From Hymenopus coronatus (lineage: Eukaryota; Arthropoda; Insecta; Mantodea; Hymenopodidae): a stretch of 64,000 bases of DNA. The notes under the pieces were generated by a model. That model did not search any database. It was not told where the DNA came from and was given only the letters and a program-made list of their open reading frames with translations. Position numbers and translations under genes: made by a program. Positions 46,301-54,400 of this stretch are shown piece by piece (positions within the stretch are counted from its first letter, which is position 1; each line of letters begins with the position of its first letter). The stretch spans positions 18,097,001-18,161,000 of the forward strand of contig CM060880.1 of NCBI GenBank assembly GCA_030762935.1, read 5' to 3'.

Positions 46301-47548
46301 ACGGAATTAGGAAAGAAAGAATTCCTGGAGCAGAAGTGGGACAAGATGGATAGAGGAACAGCGTTAAAGGGAAGTTTTAGAAAAGATGGCAGAAGCTGAG
46401 GTCAGTTTTTAAAGAAAGTTAAGAAAAAATGGCACTGGTGTGTACAAAGTGAATTAGAGTTAACATAATTTCCTATTAGTTATTAATGTTTTATAGTTTT
46501 AAGGAAAAGTGTGTGTAGATTTTGATTATGTGGGTGCGTATGTCCAGCTAAGAGCTTGGGCTGAACGCCCGTCATACTCCAGTATGCATTAGCTTAGCAT
46601 ATAATTGAAACTAAAATCTAGCTGGTCGGTCATAGACTAACACCGAACATGCAGAATATAGTAAAGAGAGCATGCATAGTAGCACTCTGAGCACTACTGA
46701 AGGTAGAGATGTGAGAGGTTGTTAGAAGACAGCTGTGAAGAAAAGTAAACTTAGTAGTGCAACCGCATATTATTTTGTCGCTTTGCTTTATCAGAAGCAG
46801 AATAGACAATACAGAAATGTTCATCCAAAAGGTAATGTGCAAGGGAACGAAATATATTATTTAAAATATATATGTTATTTGCGTACATCAAAAGACACTT
46901 TATATTTAAATCTCAGGGAAGTTTAAGAACCAAAATCAGTTAACACAACATTGTTCGCAAATTTTAGGATAGGTACTGTTTCCTCTGATGCTATTACACT
47001 GTATTTAATTAAGAAAGACATACTATAAAATAGATTCTTAAATTGCAAGAAGTATATTTGAAAAAGTGTTGTTATCACTAGAAAATTAAGTTTAGCTCAG
47101 GATATGCTATTCTCCACATTTCCTTTTGAGCGTTCATTGAAATAAAAGTGATTTTTATTCTGCATACAGGTAATTTAAACTCAAACTAACGAAGAATCAT
47201 AAAACCTTTACTTCAATCAGCTGATCTGGAAGATTTTGTAATTTAAATTGAACTTTAAAAGATTCTGAACTGATTGGCTGCTAAGGTTGATGTTTTGGTT
47301 AAAACGGAAAGAACTGTAATTTTACAACATTTTAGAAAATATATAGTTTTGAAGCAATATATAGTTTTTATAGTTTTGACACTAAGGAAGACGCAAATTT
47401 AAGCAAGTGATTTGACAAAGCTCAAATAAGTAATTACCTGGGAGTAAGCAACTGAACCTTCATTCCAGCCTCCAACAGCTACTATGGATTTGACACCGTT
47501 CTTCTTGGCCAAGTTTGTAAATTTCCGCAGTGAACCTTTAGCAATACA

Positions 47549-47621
<73 letters not shown>

Positions 47622-48099
47622 GTAATAGTAATAACAACAATAATAATAGTAATAATGTTGTCTCACCTTTGCCATAGTTATCCTCTAAGTCATTGTAAGG
47701 ATCGAGAGATGTGATAACACCATTCCTCAGGCCCAAGAAGGTGTAGACTATATGAGTGCAGAATTTAGTGTCAATGTTCTCTACATGGAAGGCTCCAATG
47801 CCATTACGGTAAGTTGCCCATGATCCATAATAACAAAATACTGCCTTGTCGGATTTCTCTGAAAACGTCAAAATAATGTGATTAAACTAGGATTACTTGA
47901 CTCACTCACTATAACCGCAAGCGTTGAGTTTGTACGACATATAGCAACATAAGTTAACATTCTTTTTGGATGAACTTAAAATACGTTCTGATTCTAAATT
48001 CTAGCTATAACCTCTGTTGAATAGTGTACATGTTGGCTGACATTAACTGGTAGCAATTGGATGTGATGGTGACCTGGACGACGACGACGCTGATGTTGG

Positions 48100-48131
<32 letters not shown>

Positions 48132-49635
48132 GATAGCAGCAAGTTATTAATTGAGCCTTTGTTATTGCTGATTTTGGATGCCATACTAATTTTATTATTT
48201 TGTTTTTTCATTTGTATGTACCCTTTTAACTTCTCTGATTTGAAGCAACTGTTGGTGTTATCGCCAGCTGAACCTTAGAATTCTTAATGTTGGTTTTATC
48301 GATCTATTACTATAAGCACTCTCACATTCGTTCCCACGCTCATCCTTTCAAATATGGGGATACGGAACGATTCTAACTAAAGAAAAGTTCCCACCCCAGC
48401 CGCGAATCGAACCCGGGACCTCTGAGTTGACAGGTCAGAAACGTTGACCACTCCAATGCAGTAGCACTCTTCAATATTGTTGTGTCTACTTTTATGAGCA
48501 TTCAGTCCCAATCTCTTCTGTGCAATCATTTATTTTTCATACTTATGTGTGTTTTATGTTGTGTATTTCTTGCAACTACAAATTTATGTACTTTATAGTA
48601 TGTACTATGTTTCAATATGAAAATGTCAAAATATTAAAATTAATACAATACAACCATCTTCATCAGTGCCTGAGGACGTTTATTTATTCAAAATTGACGT
48701 AAAACAGCTAGACACATATTACTTTTTAGCAAATACAGAAATAATCGAAAACTTTGTTATTAACCAAATAAGTACAGATAGACTCGAAAATCTTTAGCAG
48801 GCAAATAATTCCAGAATCAAATTTTGAAACAGCAAAGGCAGTCGCTACATTTCTCACACTCTTAGAAAATGAGGCAAAACCGTAATAAACAAACATCTAA
48901 AAAGGAAACTCATCAGCTGACAGGTCCCAAACACAGTAACCTACATTTTTATAGGTAATTTTAGCTTCTCCAAATTTTAGGTAGGTAACAGCTTGAGAAA
49001 CACGAGGCCCCTAGAAATTAGAATACATGGTAGGAAGTGCTATGAAAGCAATACAGCTTTCTTCTACCATTCCACCACACATCTCCAAAAGTTAATTTGA
49101 TCTTAAAGAGGAATACGCCCTAAACAGGTACAAGAATTTCAAAATACACACCTATTTCACTGACCAGCACAGCAGTCAAGACAGTAGAAATAATGATAAA
49201 CAAATAACGTACTAAGTATTCAAGAATATTAATAACTTCTAACGGCTGTTGACTTGAAGTGGAGGTACCTGGAAGGAGTGGTTACAATGTGCAGTCCAAA
49301 TTAGTTGGAGCACATTATCAGACTGTTGGCTAATGCGTTTGCTGAACTTCTGACACTGCTATGTATATATATATACATATCATATACATACGCAAAAACA
49401 TGCTTATATATAACATCTTCATTAGCAAGAGTAAAGAGGAAAACTTCACACTGATTGCCTACTATTACTTTTGGTTCAGAAATATATCTACTTCCATTTA
49501 TTTGTCAAGTGACATAACAATACTTCTAAGACATTAAAAATGGTTTCTACACTTACCTACTGAAGCAGCGTTCAGACCGATAATTAGACAAAGAAACAAA
49601 AGGAAGAAAGAGAAACACGACAATTTGGAGTCCAT
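35714..49635 (-). CDS. GH18 chitinase, single catalytic domain, nine exons, complete
   Basis: The exons (minus strand) are 49635-49557, 47858-47667, 47535-47438, 43344-43213, 43088-42961, 42806-42680, 38131-37946, 36039-35932 and 35848-35714. They join in frame with canonical GT/AG sites to 394 codons plus TAA. Residues 1 to about 25 are a signal peptide ([14 protein letters not shown] core), so the enzyme is secreted. GH18 landmarks in order are [10 protein letters not shown] (36-45), KSIVAVGGW (106-114), [11 protein letters not shown] (147-157, catalytic acid Glu155), MTFDYH (218-223), [10 protein letters not shown] (272-281) and a C-terminal [10 protein letters not shown] with Trp365. The DxxDxDxE active site is intact, so hydrolysis of chitin beta-1,4 bonds is expected. 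There is no linker or chitin-binding domain after the catalytic domain; the protein ends 29 residues after Trp365. Motif III has Phe where many insect chitinases have Tyr. Roles could be digestive or in cuticle turnover; the sequence alone does not decide. Confidence 0.92.
35932..36039 (-). CDS. Chitinase exon 8
   Basis: It encodes 36 residues starting ICTNPSWNF and ending in the [11 protein letters not shown] region; the Cys probably belongs to the conserved disulfide near AYYEIC. The acceptor is GTTGGCAG and the donor AAG|GTAAGC. Confidence 0.92.
36460..37275 (+). pseudogene. mariner transposase relic in chitinase intron 7
   Basis: Plus-strand frames in order: [73 protein letters not shown], and VEWRRCFQK near the end. 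This is the mariner order but with many stops. A possible left terminus is TTAGGTTTTGTTCTACAAG near 36198; no matching right end was found. Confidence 0.65.
37279..37319 (+). repeat. (GA)n microsatellite
   Basis: About 20 GA units between the mariner relic and the GC-rich insertion. Confidence 0.95.
37340..37790 (-). mobile_element. GC-rich tRNA-derived SINE-like element
   Basis: The right part, read on the minus strand, has GATAAACCGAGCACAATGGC and the B-box-like AGGTTCGATTCCCGTTGGG, typical of a tRNA head. The 300 bp left of it are strikingly G+C- and CpG-richer than the host intron and contain no long meaningful frame. I infer a single SINE of about 400 bp; boundaries are uncertain. Confidence 0.5.
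37946..38131 (-). CDS. Chitinase exon 7 (substrate-cleft region)
   Basis: It encodes [16 protein letters not shown], then [10 protein letters not shown] and a glycine-rich loop ending in AYYE. The acceptor is TTCTTGTAG and the donor GAA|GTGAGT; both are phase 0. Confidence 0.93.
38490..38579 (-). mobile_element. SINE family D fragment, interrupted at TTAA
   Basis: TGGTCATATCGGACGATGAA and GGGGTCCATGGAACTTAA match 12970-13047 closely. The match resumes as TTAAAGTTACTCGRCA at 39204 after the piggyBac-type insertion. Confidence 0.65.
38580..39203. mobile_element. piggyBac-type MITE with TTAA target duplication
   Basis: The termini CCCTTTGTTGCCTG and CAGGCAACTAAGGG are inverted repeats (13 of 14 bp) directly flanked by TTAA (38576-38579 and 39204-39207). 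The element is 624 bp, has no transposase frame, and contains a run of A at about 39150-39168. The empty site is represented by the related SINE at 13041-13050. Terminal CCC and TTAA specificity are piggyBac hallmarks. Confidence 0.85.
38800..38940 (-). mobile_element. tRNA-like SINE piece inside the piggyBac MITE
   Basis: On the minus strand: TAATGGACTGGCCTTCCATT then GTTGCAAGTTCAAATCCCAG, a B-box-like core, and GACGGGGAGAGCCC. Possibly part of the MITE itself. Confidence 0.35.
39210..40160. other. Unassigned intron sequence
   Basis: AT-rich; CTT and TTG short repeats at 39970-40000. No gene or repeat recognised. Confidence 0.4.
40168..40380 (+). mobile_element. tRNA-derived SINE (family E)
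   Basis: GGCCGCGCCGTGACCGAGTGG (A box), GGTCCGGGTTCGATCCCAAG (B box), GTTTTCTCCGGGTTCTCCGG and CCACCGGTGCTCCATC, shared with the copy at 44310. The head resembles type II (Ser/Leu-like) tRNAs. Confidence 0.8.
40385..40490 (-). mobile_element. tRNA-like SINE head (family F)
   Basis: The reverse complement reads CCTCTGTGGCCCAGTGGTCAGC...ATCCCCGGGTTTGATTCATT, with A- and B-box sequences. A relative lies at 48350-48475. Confidence 0.55.
40930..42645 (-). mobile_element. mariner element with TIRs, decayed transposase
   Basis: The termini match in inverted orientation: left GGTCACTCAAAGTTTTTAGC (40934 on) and, read as reverse complement, right GGTCACTCCGAAAGTTTTTA (from 42641), each followed by GCAGC. 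Both sit next to TA. Minus-strand frames: [20 protein letters not shown] and [10 protein letters not shown] (N-terminus, about 42450-42290), [20 protein letters not shown] (HTH), [14 protein letters not shown] (D2 region), [15 protein letters not shown], and [13 protein letters not shown] at the C-terminus near 40995. A 300-400 bp stretch at about 41680-42050 looks foreign to the transposase. Stops make it dead. Confidence 0.8.
42680..42806 (-). CDS. Chitinase exon 6 (MTFDYH strand)
   Basis: It encodes [13 protein letters not shown] and a proline-containing loop. The first base completes Gln210. The acceptor is AATGTTGCAG and the donor ATT|GTAAGT (phase 0). The conserved MxYDxxG region reads M-T-F-D-Y-H here. 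Confidence 0.92.
42961..43088 (-). CDS. Chitinase exon 5
   Basis: It encodes [10 protein letters not shown] followed by [10 protein letters not shown] and YDFAQVG, the usual region between the catalytic strand and the MxYD strand. The acceptor is TTCTAG and the donor CA|GTAAGT (phase 2). Confidence 0.92.
43213..43344 (-). CDS. Chitinase exon 4 (catalytic motif)
   Basis: It encodes 44 residues including [11 protein letters not shown] with the catalytic glutamate. The acceptor is CTCCTACAG and the donor AAG|GTGCGT, both phase 0. Confidence 0.95.
43345..44300. other. Chitinase intron 3, unassigned part
   Basis: No gene or repeat recognised before the SINE at 44310. Confidence 0.45.
44310..44560 (+). 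mobile_element. tRNA-derived SINE (family E), best copy
   Basis: GGCCGCGCCGTGGCCGAGTGG, then GGCCGGGGTTCGATCCCAAG, GGGTTTTCTCCGGGTACTCC and a 3' end AGAGCGACCATAAATGAAAC. The 3' CGACCATAAATGAAA resembles the CGTCCATAAATAACA end of family B, suggesting a shared 3' module. Confidence 0.85.
44635..46620 (+). mobile_element. Non-LTR retrotransposon relic (reverse transcriptase to zinc-knuckle end)
   Basis: Frames read an RT part ([15 protein letters not shown] near 45090; [10 protein letters not shown] near 45275; VFSDNLVV at the YADD position near 45360). At the end come [16 protein letters not shown] and [20 protein letters not shown], the CxxC...H...C motif after RT in several LINE clades. 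The catalytic motif is destroyed and many stops are present. Confidence 0.75.
46630..47430. other. Chitinase intron 3, unassigned part
   Basis: No recognisable structure; possibly LINE 3' untranslated sequence up to about 46700. Confidence 0.35.
47438..47535 (-). CDS. Chitinase exon 3 (KxxxxxGGW motif)
   Basis: It encodes [13 protein letters not shown], conserved region 1 of GH18 enzymes. The acceptor is GCTAAAG, a weak site without a clear pyrimidine tract because the upstream 131-bp intron is mostly a trinucleotide microsatellite. The donor is CAG|GTAATT, phase 0. Confidence 0.88.
47549..47621. repeat. (AAT)n microsatellite inside 131-bp chitinase intron 2
   Basis: More than 20 AAT units, with imperfect units to 47652. 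On the transcribed strand this is (ATT)n and occupies most of intron 2, including where the branch point and pyrimidine tract should be. Confidence 0.95.
47667..47858 (-). CDS. Chitinase exon 2 (first beta strand of GH18 barrel)
   Basis: The acceptor TTTTCAG precedes 47858; a second AG two bases downstream is possible but would break the phase. It encodes [12 protein letters not shown] and [10 protein letters not shown], the conserved opening of GH18 domains. The donor AAAG|GTGAGA leaves phase 1. Confidence 0.92.
48099..48132 (+). repeat. (GAT)n microsatellite in chitinase intron 1
   Basis: About 11 GAT units following GACGACGACG. Confidence 0.9.
48300..48478 (-). mobile_element. tRNA-like SINE (family F)
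   Basis: The reverse complement reads GCATTGGAGTGGTCAACG, TCCCGGGTTCGATTCGCGG (B box) and GGGTGGGAACTTTTCTTTAG. A relative of 40385-40490. Confidence 0.65.
48485..49550. other. Chitinase intron 1, unassigned part
   Basis: Only a short TATATATATATACATATCATA run near 49360 stands out. Confidence 0.4.
49557..49635 (-). CDS. Chitinase exon 1 (signal peptide)
   Basis: The ATG at 49635-49633 starts [20 protein letters not shown], a textbook signal peptide. The donor is GTAG|GTAAGT at 49557/49556 (phase 1). A TATA box lies 42 bp upstream of the ATG. Confidence 0.85.
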
Positions 49636-49676
49636 CTCGGATGATGCTCAGCAGAAAATATTAGGTTTACGTTTTG

Positions 49677-49684
49677 CTTATATA
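49677..49684 (-). promoter_or_regulatory. Chitinase TATA box (TATATAAG)
   Basis: TATATAAG on the minus strand, 42 bp upstream of the ATG, predicts transcription starting near 49650 and a 5' UTR of only 10-20 nt. This is inferred from spacing; no initiator was verified. Confidence 0.6.
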
Positions 49685-49689
49685 CATTC

Positions 49690-50030
49690 AATAATCGTGC
49701 AATTTCCGGTATACACGCTACTTTCCATGAAGTGAGTCCATACTTAACTACCTTTTAAGATAATATTTTATTATCTATCGTGCCAACAAATCTGATATTC
49801 ATTATCTCAACGAAGGTAAACACTCTCAGGAACATCCTGCTTTTTATTTATCTTATGATTACCGTTGAGTGTAATCTCATAAATAGTATTTTACTGAGAA
49901 CTGCTGCCAGTTTTAAATAAATATTAAGGAAATTACATTGCGGAATTACATAAACGAGTATTTGTTAGAAATAGTAATAATGTACAGGGTGCTTGACAAC
50001 TTTTGTAGGCCAACATTTTAAAATTCACTG
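49690..50030. other. Upstream region of chitinase gene
   Basis: AT-rich and unassigned. It may hold chitinase regulatory sites, but none is identifiable. Confidence 0.3.
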
Positions 50031-50034
50031 TAAT

Positions 50035-50590
50035 AAAAAAACGGAGTTAAAATATATCGTATGTTTTTAATGAGATCTACATTTTTGCATAGTAAGTTTT
50101 TGTGTATCTCTTACGGTTTACCAGTTATATGAAAGTCGTCCAGAAAGAAGAGTTCTTCAGAGGCTGTTCCCAGAAAATTCAAGATATACATTTCGTTTGA
50201 CATAAAAATATCTTATATATAAGGTAGTTTCATCAAAATCGCTACAGCCATTTTTGAAAAAAATCAACATTTTCAAAATATATTCCATATAAAGGCAAGT
50301 TGGAGGGGAGGGTATTTTCTTGAAAATCTTTGTGGCGTATCCTTGGAAGATACTTAGCCTAAATACCAACCGGTATGATTGGTACTTAACCGACTTTTCA
50401 TTTTTGAGCTATGCTGCCCATAGACACACACACAAACACAAGGACCTTTTTCTAAAAAGGCTTTTTTTTTTTTGATTCAGGGGGTCCCAAACATGTATTG
50501 TCGGTGAAAGCTCGGTATCGAAGTTTTCGGTGGAGTACAATGCCTTCTCTATATACTATGTAGGTACATAGTACGTGTAGAGAAAGTAAA
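50035..50590 (+). repeat. Family A repeat, 3' two thirds
   Basis: From AAAACGGAGTTAAAATATAT to the hairpin ACTATGTAGGTACATAGTAC then GTGTAGAGAAAGTAAAAA. Confidence 0.8.
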
Positions 50591-50594
50591 AATT

Positions 50595-50712
50595 TTTCTT
50601 TTATTAAGGGGGTTCCAAAACATGTATTTCCGGTGAAATCTCAGTATCGAATTCTTGGTGCAGTACAATACCTTCTCTATATACTATGTACAAAGTGCGT
50701 GTAGAGAAAGCA
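50595..50712 (+). repeat. Family A repeat, terminal 118 bp duplicated
   Basis: GGGGGTTCCAAAACATGTAT to GTGTAGAGAAAGCAAA repeats the last 120 bp of the preceding copy. Confidence 0.8.
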
Positions 50713-50714
50713 AA

Positions 50715-51239
50715 CAGAATATGTTTGTGGTTTAGGGACCAAACTTGTATAACAAACCAGTAAGTAATTACAAAGTTATGTAAGATTCTCAGCGTGTATT
50801 AGAATAAGATATTTAAATTCTAAAAATAAGCAACAAGTACTAAATAAATACACAGAACGGAAATAAGCGTTGGCCCGCGTCATCTTCCAATACACCACAA
50901 ACCAACATTAGTGGCACGTAAATTTTAATTGTTTACAGTAAAAACATGTACCTGCATGTCTATTTAACGTATTTTTTTTTTTTTTTTTTTTTGAGTATTT
51001 GTAAATTATCCTTTATCGCTCTTAAAGAAATGCATGTCTTAAATCTCTTGTAGCACCTACAGTTTGCGCTCCCGTACTCCTTATTCCAATAGTTAGAGAT
51101 TACTAAAATAATGCAGTTTTCACGCACTTTGGTTTGCGGTATGTGCACAATGTACGTAAATTAATATGCCTTTTAAAAACTGTCAAAATGTGTTTTAATA
51201 GTTGATAGTAAAGAAATAGTGCTTTCGCTGCACTGAATA
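50715..51239. other. Spacer between chitinase and Fuzzy genes
   Basis: It contains a 22-bp T run at 50971-50992. No genes; the minus frames here are chance. Confidence 0.45.
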
Positions 51240-51407
51240 TGTATTCCGCGCGCTCGACTTCGCTCTCAGGCACGTCACTGGCAGAGAGCCAATAGCAGCT
51301 TCTCAACCCGGAGTGGCTCACTATGGGCTCATTCTATGGGCTCACCTTTAGTTCTCTAGCCACATGAGCCACATTGTGCGAAAGCGCGAAAGTAAACACA
51401 GAGCATA
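51240..51407 (+). promoter_or_regulatory. Probable GC-richer, TATA-less promoter/5' UTR of Fuzzy
   Basis: The 170 bp before the Fuzzy ATG are noticeably richer in G+C and CpG than the AT-rich surroundings and contain GAGCCAATAGC (a CCAAT box near 51287) and CACGTCAC near 51271. No TATA box is seen, which fits a housekeeping-type promoter. Exact start sites cannot be given. Confidence 0.4.
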
Positions 51408-51485
51408 ATGGCAGCGCATGTAATGTGTCTAACTACGTCAGGTGGTTTACCAGTATTCGTTAGAAAACGGGGCGAAGGAGAGACG
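51408..51485 (+). CDS. fy: Fuzzy exon 1
   Basis: The ATG context is GCATAATGG. The 26 codons begin MAAHVMCLTTSGGLPVF, matching the longin-like start of Fuzzy. The donor is ACG|GTTAGT, phase 0. Confidence 0.85.
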
Positions 51486-54400
51486 GTTAGTGATTTTGGT
51501 AAACTATTTATAAATTGAAGGGTTATAGCTTAACCCTTAACCGGTATGGTGCATTTTTCGTAGCATAAACGGTATGGTTGGGTTAAGTGGATCCCATTCC
51601 TATTTTGACAGCTATGAAGGATGAGAATTATAAATCGTAATGAACTAAACAAATTTAACATTCAGTTATATAATACAGGAGCTTTTACCATATACGTGAT
51701 TTTCAGAAGTCGAAATATAAACGTTTTAAGAGTCGGTAATTTTTAACAGAAGTACTTGGGGCCGCTCCCCCTTACTTCATGGACAAGCTTGATGGAAGAA
51801 AAACAATTTTCACTAGTAAACTTCTGTTTTGTTTTTTCATTGCAGTTATATTGCAATGTGTTACACTTAAGTTATTGGTGTGGTGAGGAGTAAAACAATT
51901 ATTAACAAACTATACACACTAAATGCAACACATCTGTGGGATTCAACAATTCAAAACATACTGTCTGAAAAGTACTGAGAACTGCAGTATCAAACTGCAG
52001 AAAAAATGCTTCACATAGTAAACAAAATTAACTGGGGTGCTCCTGACCCTGCCATACCAGTTATGGGTTAAACACAGGCTCTCTCACATTAATATATATT
52101 ATAAAATTATTCCTGATGTTACAGCTGCCATTTTCAGTGGTGGCTTCACTGAATGGAGTTCACATGTTTGGAAAATCCCAATCCGTGGTATTACAGAGCA
52201 CTTCAACCCAAGAGATGACAGTTTGCTGGAGAGATTTTGAGGACAGGTGAGACTTTTCCAAACAAATTTAAGAATTAAAACTTCTGGTTAATGTTGTCAG
52301 TGACATAGTCTGTTTGGCTGCAGTGTTACCCTTATTGCTGCAGCTTGTGGTGCCAGTGAGGTTCTCCTAGACCAGTTCTTAACATCAGTGTTTCATGCTA
52401 TGGTTCTTGCAGTTGGTATTGAAGAAATAAGATCTCCACGCAATGTTGAAAGGCTGAAAAGAGATCTAAGGGTAAGTGTGGCAAAGTCATTGGGTATCAT
52501 TATAACTGAGTAGATTAAAGATCATTTTGTATTTTTGCACATACTGAAGTACGTGTTATACATTTAACTATTAAAAAATCTTCAACGTTTAGTGATCTGT
52601 CAGCCCCAGACTTTTTTCTTTGGGGTTACCTCAAAGAGAAAATTTATTCCCGGAGGTTCTATACTGTTCTGATTTGAAAATGGCATTCCAAGAAGAGATT
52701 CGTGCTATTCCCATTGAACATGTGTTATGAGAAACTTCAGAGGGCACTTGCAACAATGCATTAATGCTGATGGAGCCTATTTGCAGGATATTCTATTTAA
52801 GAAATAGAGTACCGATAATCTTGCTGCCATAAATAAAATCTTTACAGTGGTACTTATGTTCTGACATTCCTCTTTTCATTTTGTACTATTTCCCAAGGCC
52901 CACCTGTATTTTTCCGTTTCACTCCTGATGGTGGGTACCCATGTTTTATTTGTTAATTATGTACTGTGCTGTATCCAACATGATCCTAAATCGCCAAAAC
53001 TGCAACATTCCTGCAATGGCTCATATAAGGAAATCACTGATGCAGTATACCATTTGATGCCAACCTGAGGGAAGCTGGCTGATCAGCTTGCTCCATATTG
53101 CTATGTGATGCAGCTATCAATTGACTGATGCTGTCCAATCTATAAAAGATTGGAAGAAATAAGTGGCACTTTTGCTCAGCATAAGCACCAAAAATGCTTT
53201 TGAGAGATTCCAGAATCTTCAGGAATTTTCAAAGAATATTGTAAAGCACATCTCAATCTTAGAAGACAGCATGTGTTAAATGGCACACACTGTTGCCACA
53301 TGTACTGTATGTACTTTAGAACTTTGATTCTTATCTGCGATAGGTGTGCTTATTCAATGTCATCTTGTGTTACACATCACCAAATAGTGAAATATCTGCA
53401 GCGCCATTTAATGCTGTTGTAACACATTTATATTTTTACTTGCAATTTAACTGTTCTTTTTATGGTTTTAGAACTGCAAAATACATTTTTATAGGTGTAA
53501 AAATATCGGATACAGATATATAAAATTATAAAGATTTTAATTTTTACGGCAACATTATTGTTTACTCTTAACAAAATTACATTCAAATGACTGGAATGTT
53601 TTAAAACAGCATAGAATGAACAGTTATGTGAGCTATTCCATTGTAATAAGATATTTGCTTTAAACTAGCATGTGTTTGTTTCACCCTTTTTGCTTTCTAT
53701 TTAATGACATCCTTACAGGTATTTTCAATCATTTTTTTTTATTCTATACACTATTGTTTTTGAACACTTAGGGGCTTTACTGTTTCATATATTGTTATCG
53801 ATAATGAGTACTAAAAGTTACAGGATCTTGCTTGTTTTAAAAACTTTCTCCAAGCTTTGTCAACATTTTCTCTCCCTTGGTCCCCATTGTAAACTCAATA
53901 ACTAAACAGTTTCTTGTTGCCTGCATAGTTATAGAATTTTCCATAAATCTTTGATTTAAAAAAATCTTAATTTTCATCTTATTAATGTTAGAGAATCCAA
54001 ACTAGGTATGTATCAGTATTCTACTTTACTCTAGTTAATAGAAAAATGCTGTTGTGTTGTGACCTTTTTGTTTATTAGTTACTGCATGGTAAGCAAAGAA
54101 GCATCATTTATTGAACTTTTACTGAAAAACATGATTTCTTTAGAAACTTGGACTCACAGAAATCTAAAGGCCTGTAAAAATGATGTAATCTTGTAGAGAT
54201 GAAAATTATGCAAAGGATAATGTGCTTAAAGCTGAAAAAATATAACAACTGAATGTTTACACCATGTTGTTAACAGCTGAGCATCAGCACAAGAGTAGAA
54301 AAGGATGCTATTGGCAACATGTAAACATTAACTTCATACTGTCTTATAAGATTGAGATAGGCTATAGAATGAGAGTATGGGAGAAGGAATACTTACAGAA

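Noticed and set aside
47482..47871. Long open frame with a poly-leucine run
   Set aside because: The leucine run is the translated (ATT)n/(AAT)n intron microsatellite; only 47667-47858 is a real exon.
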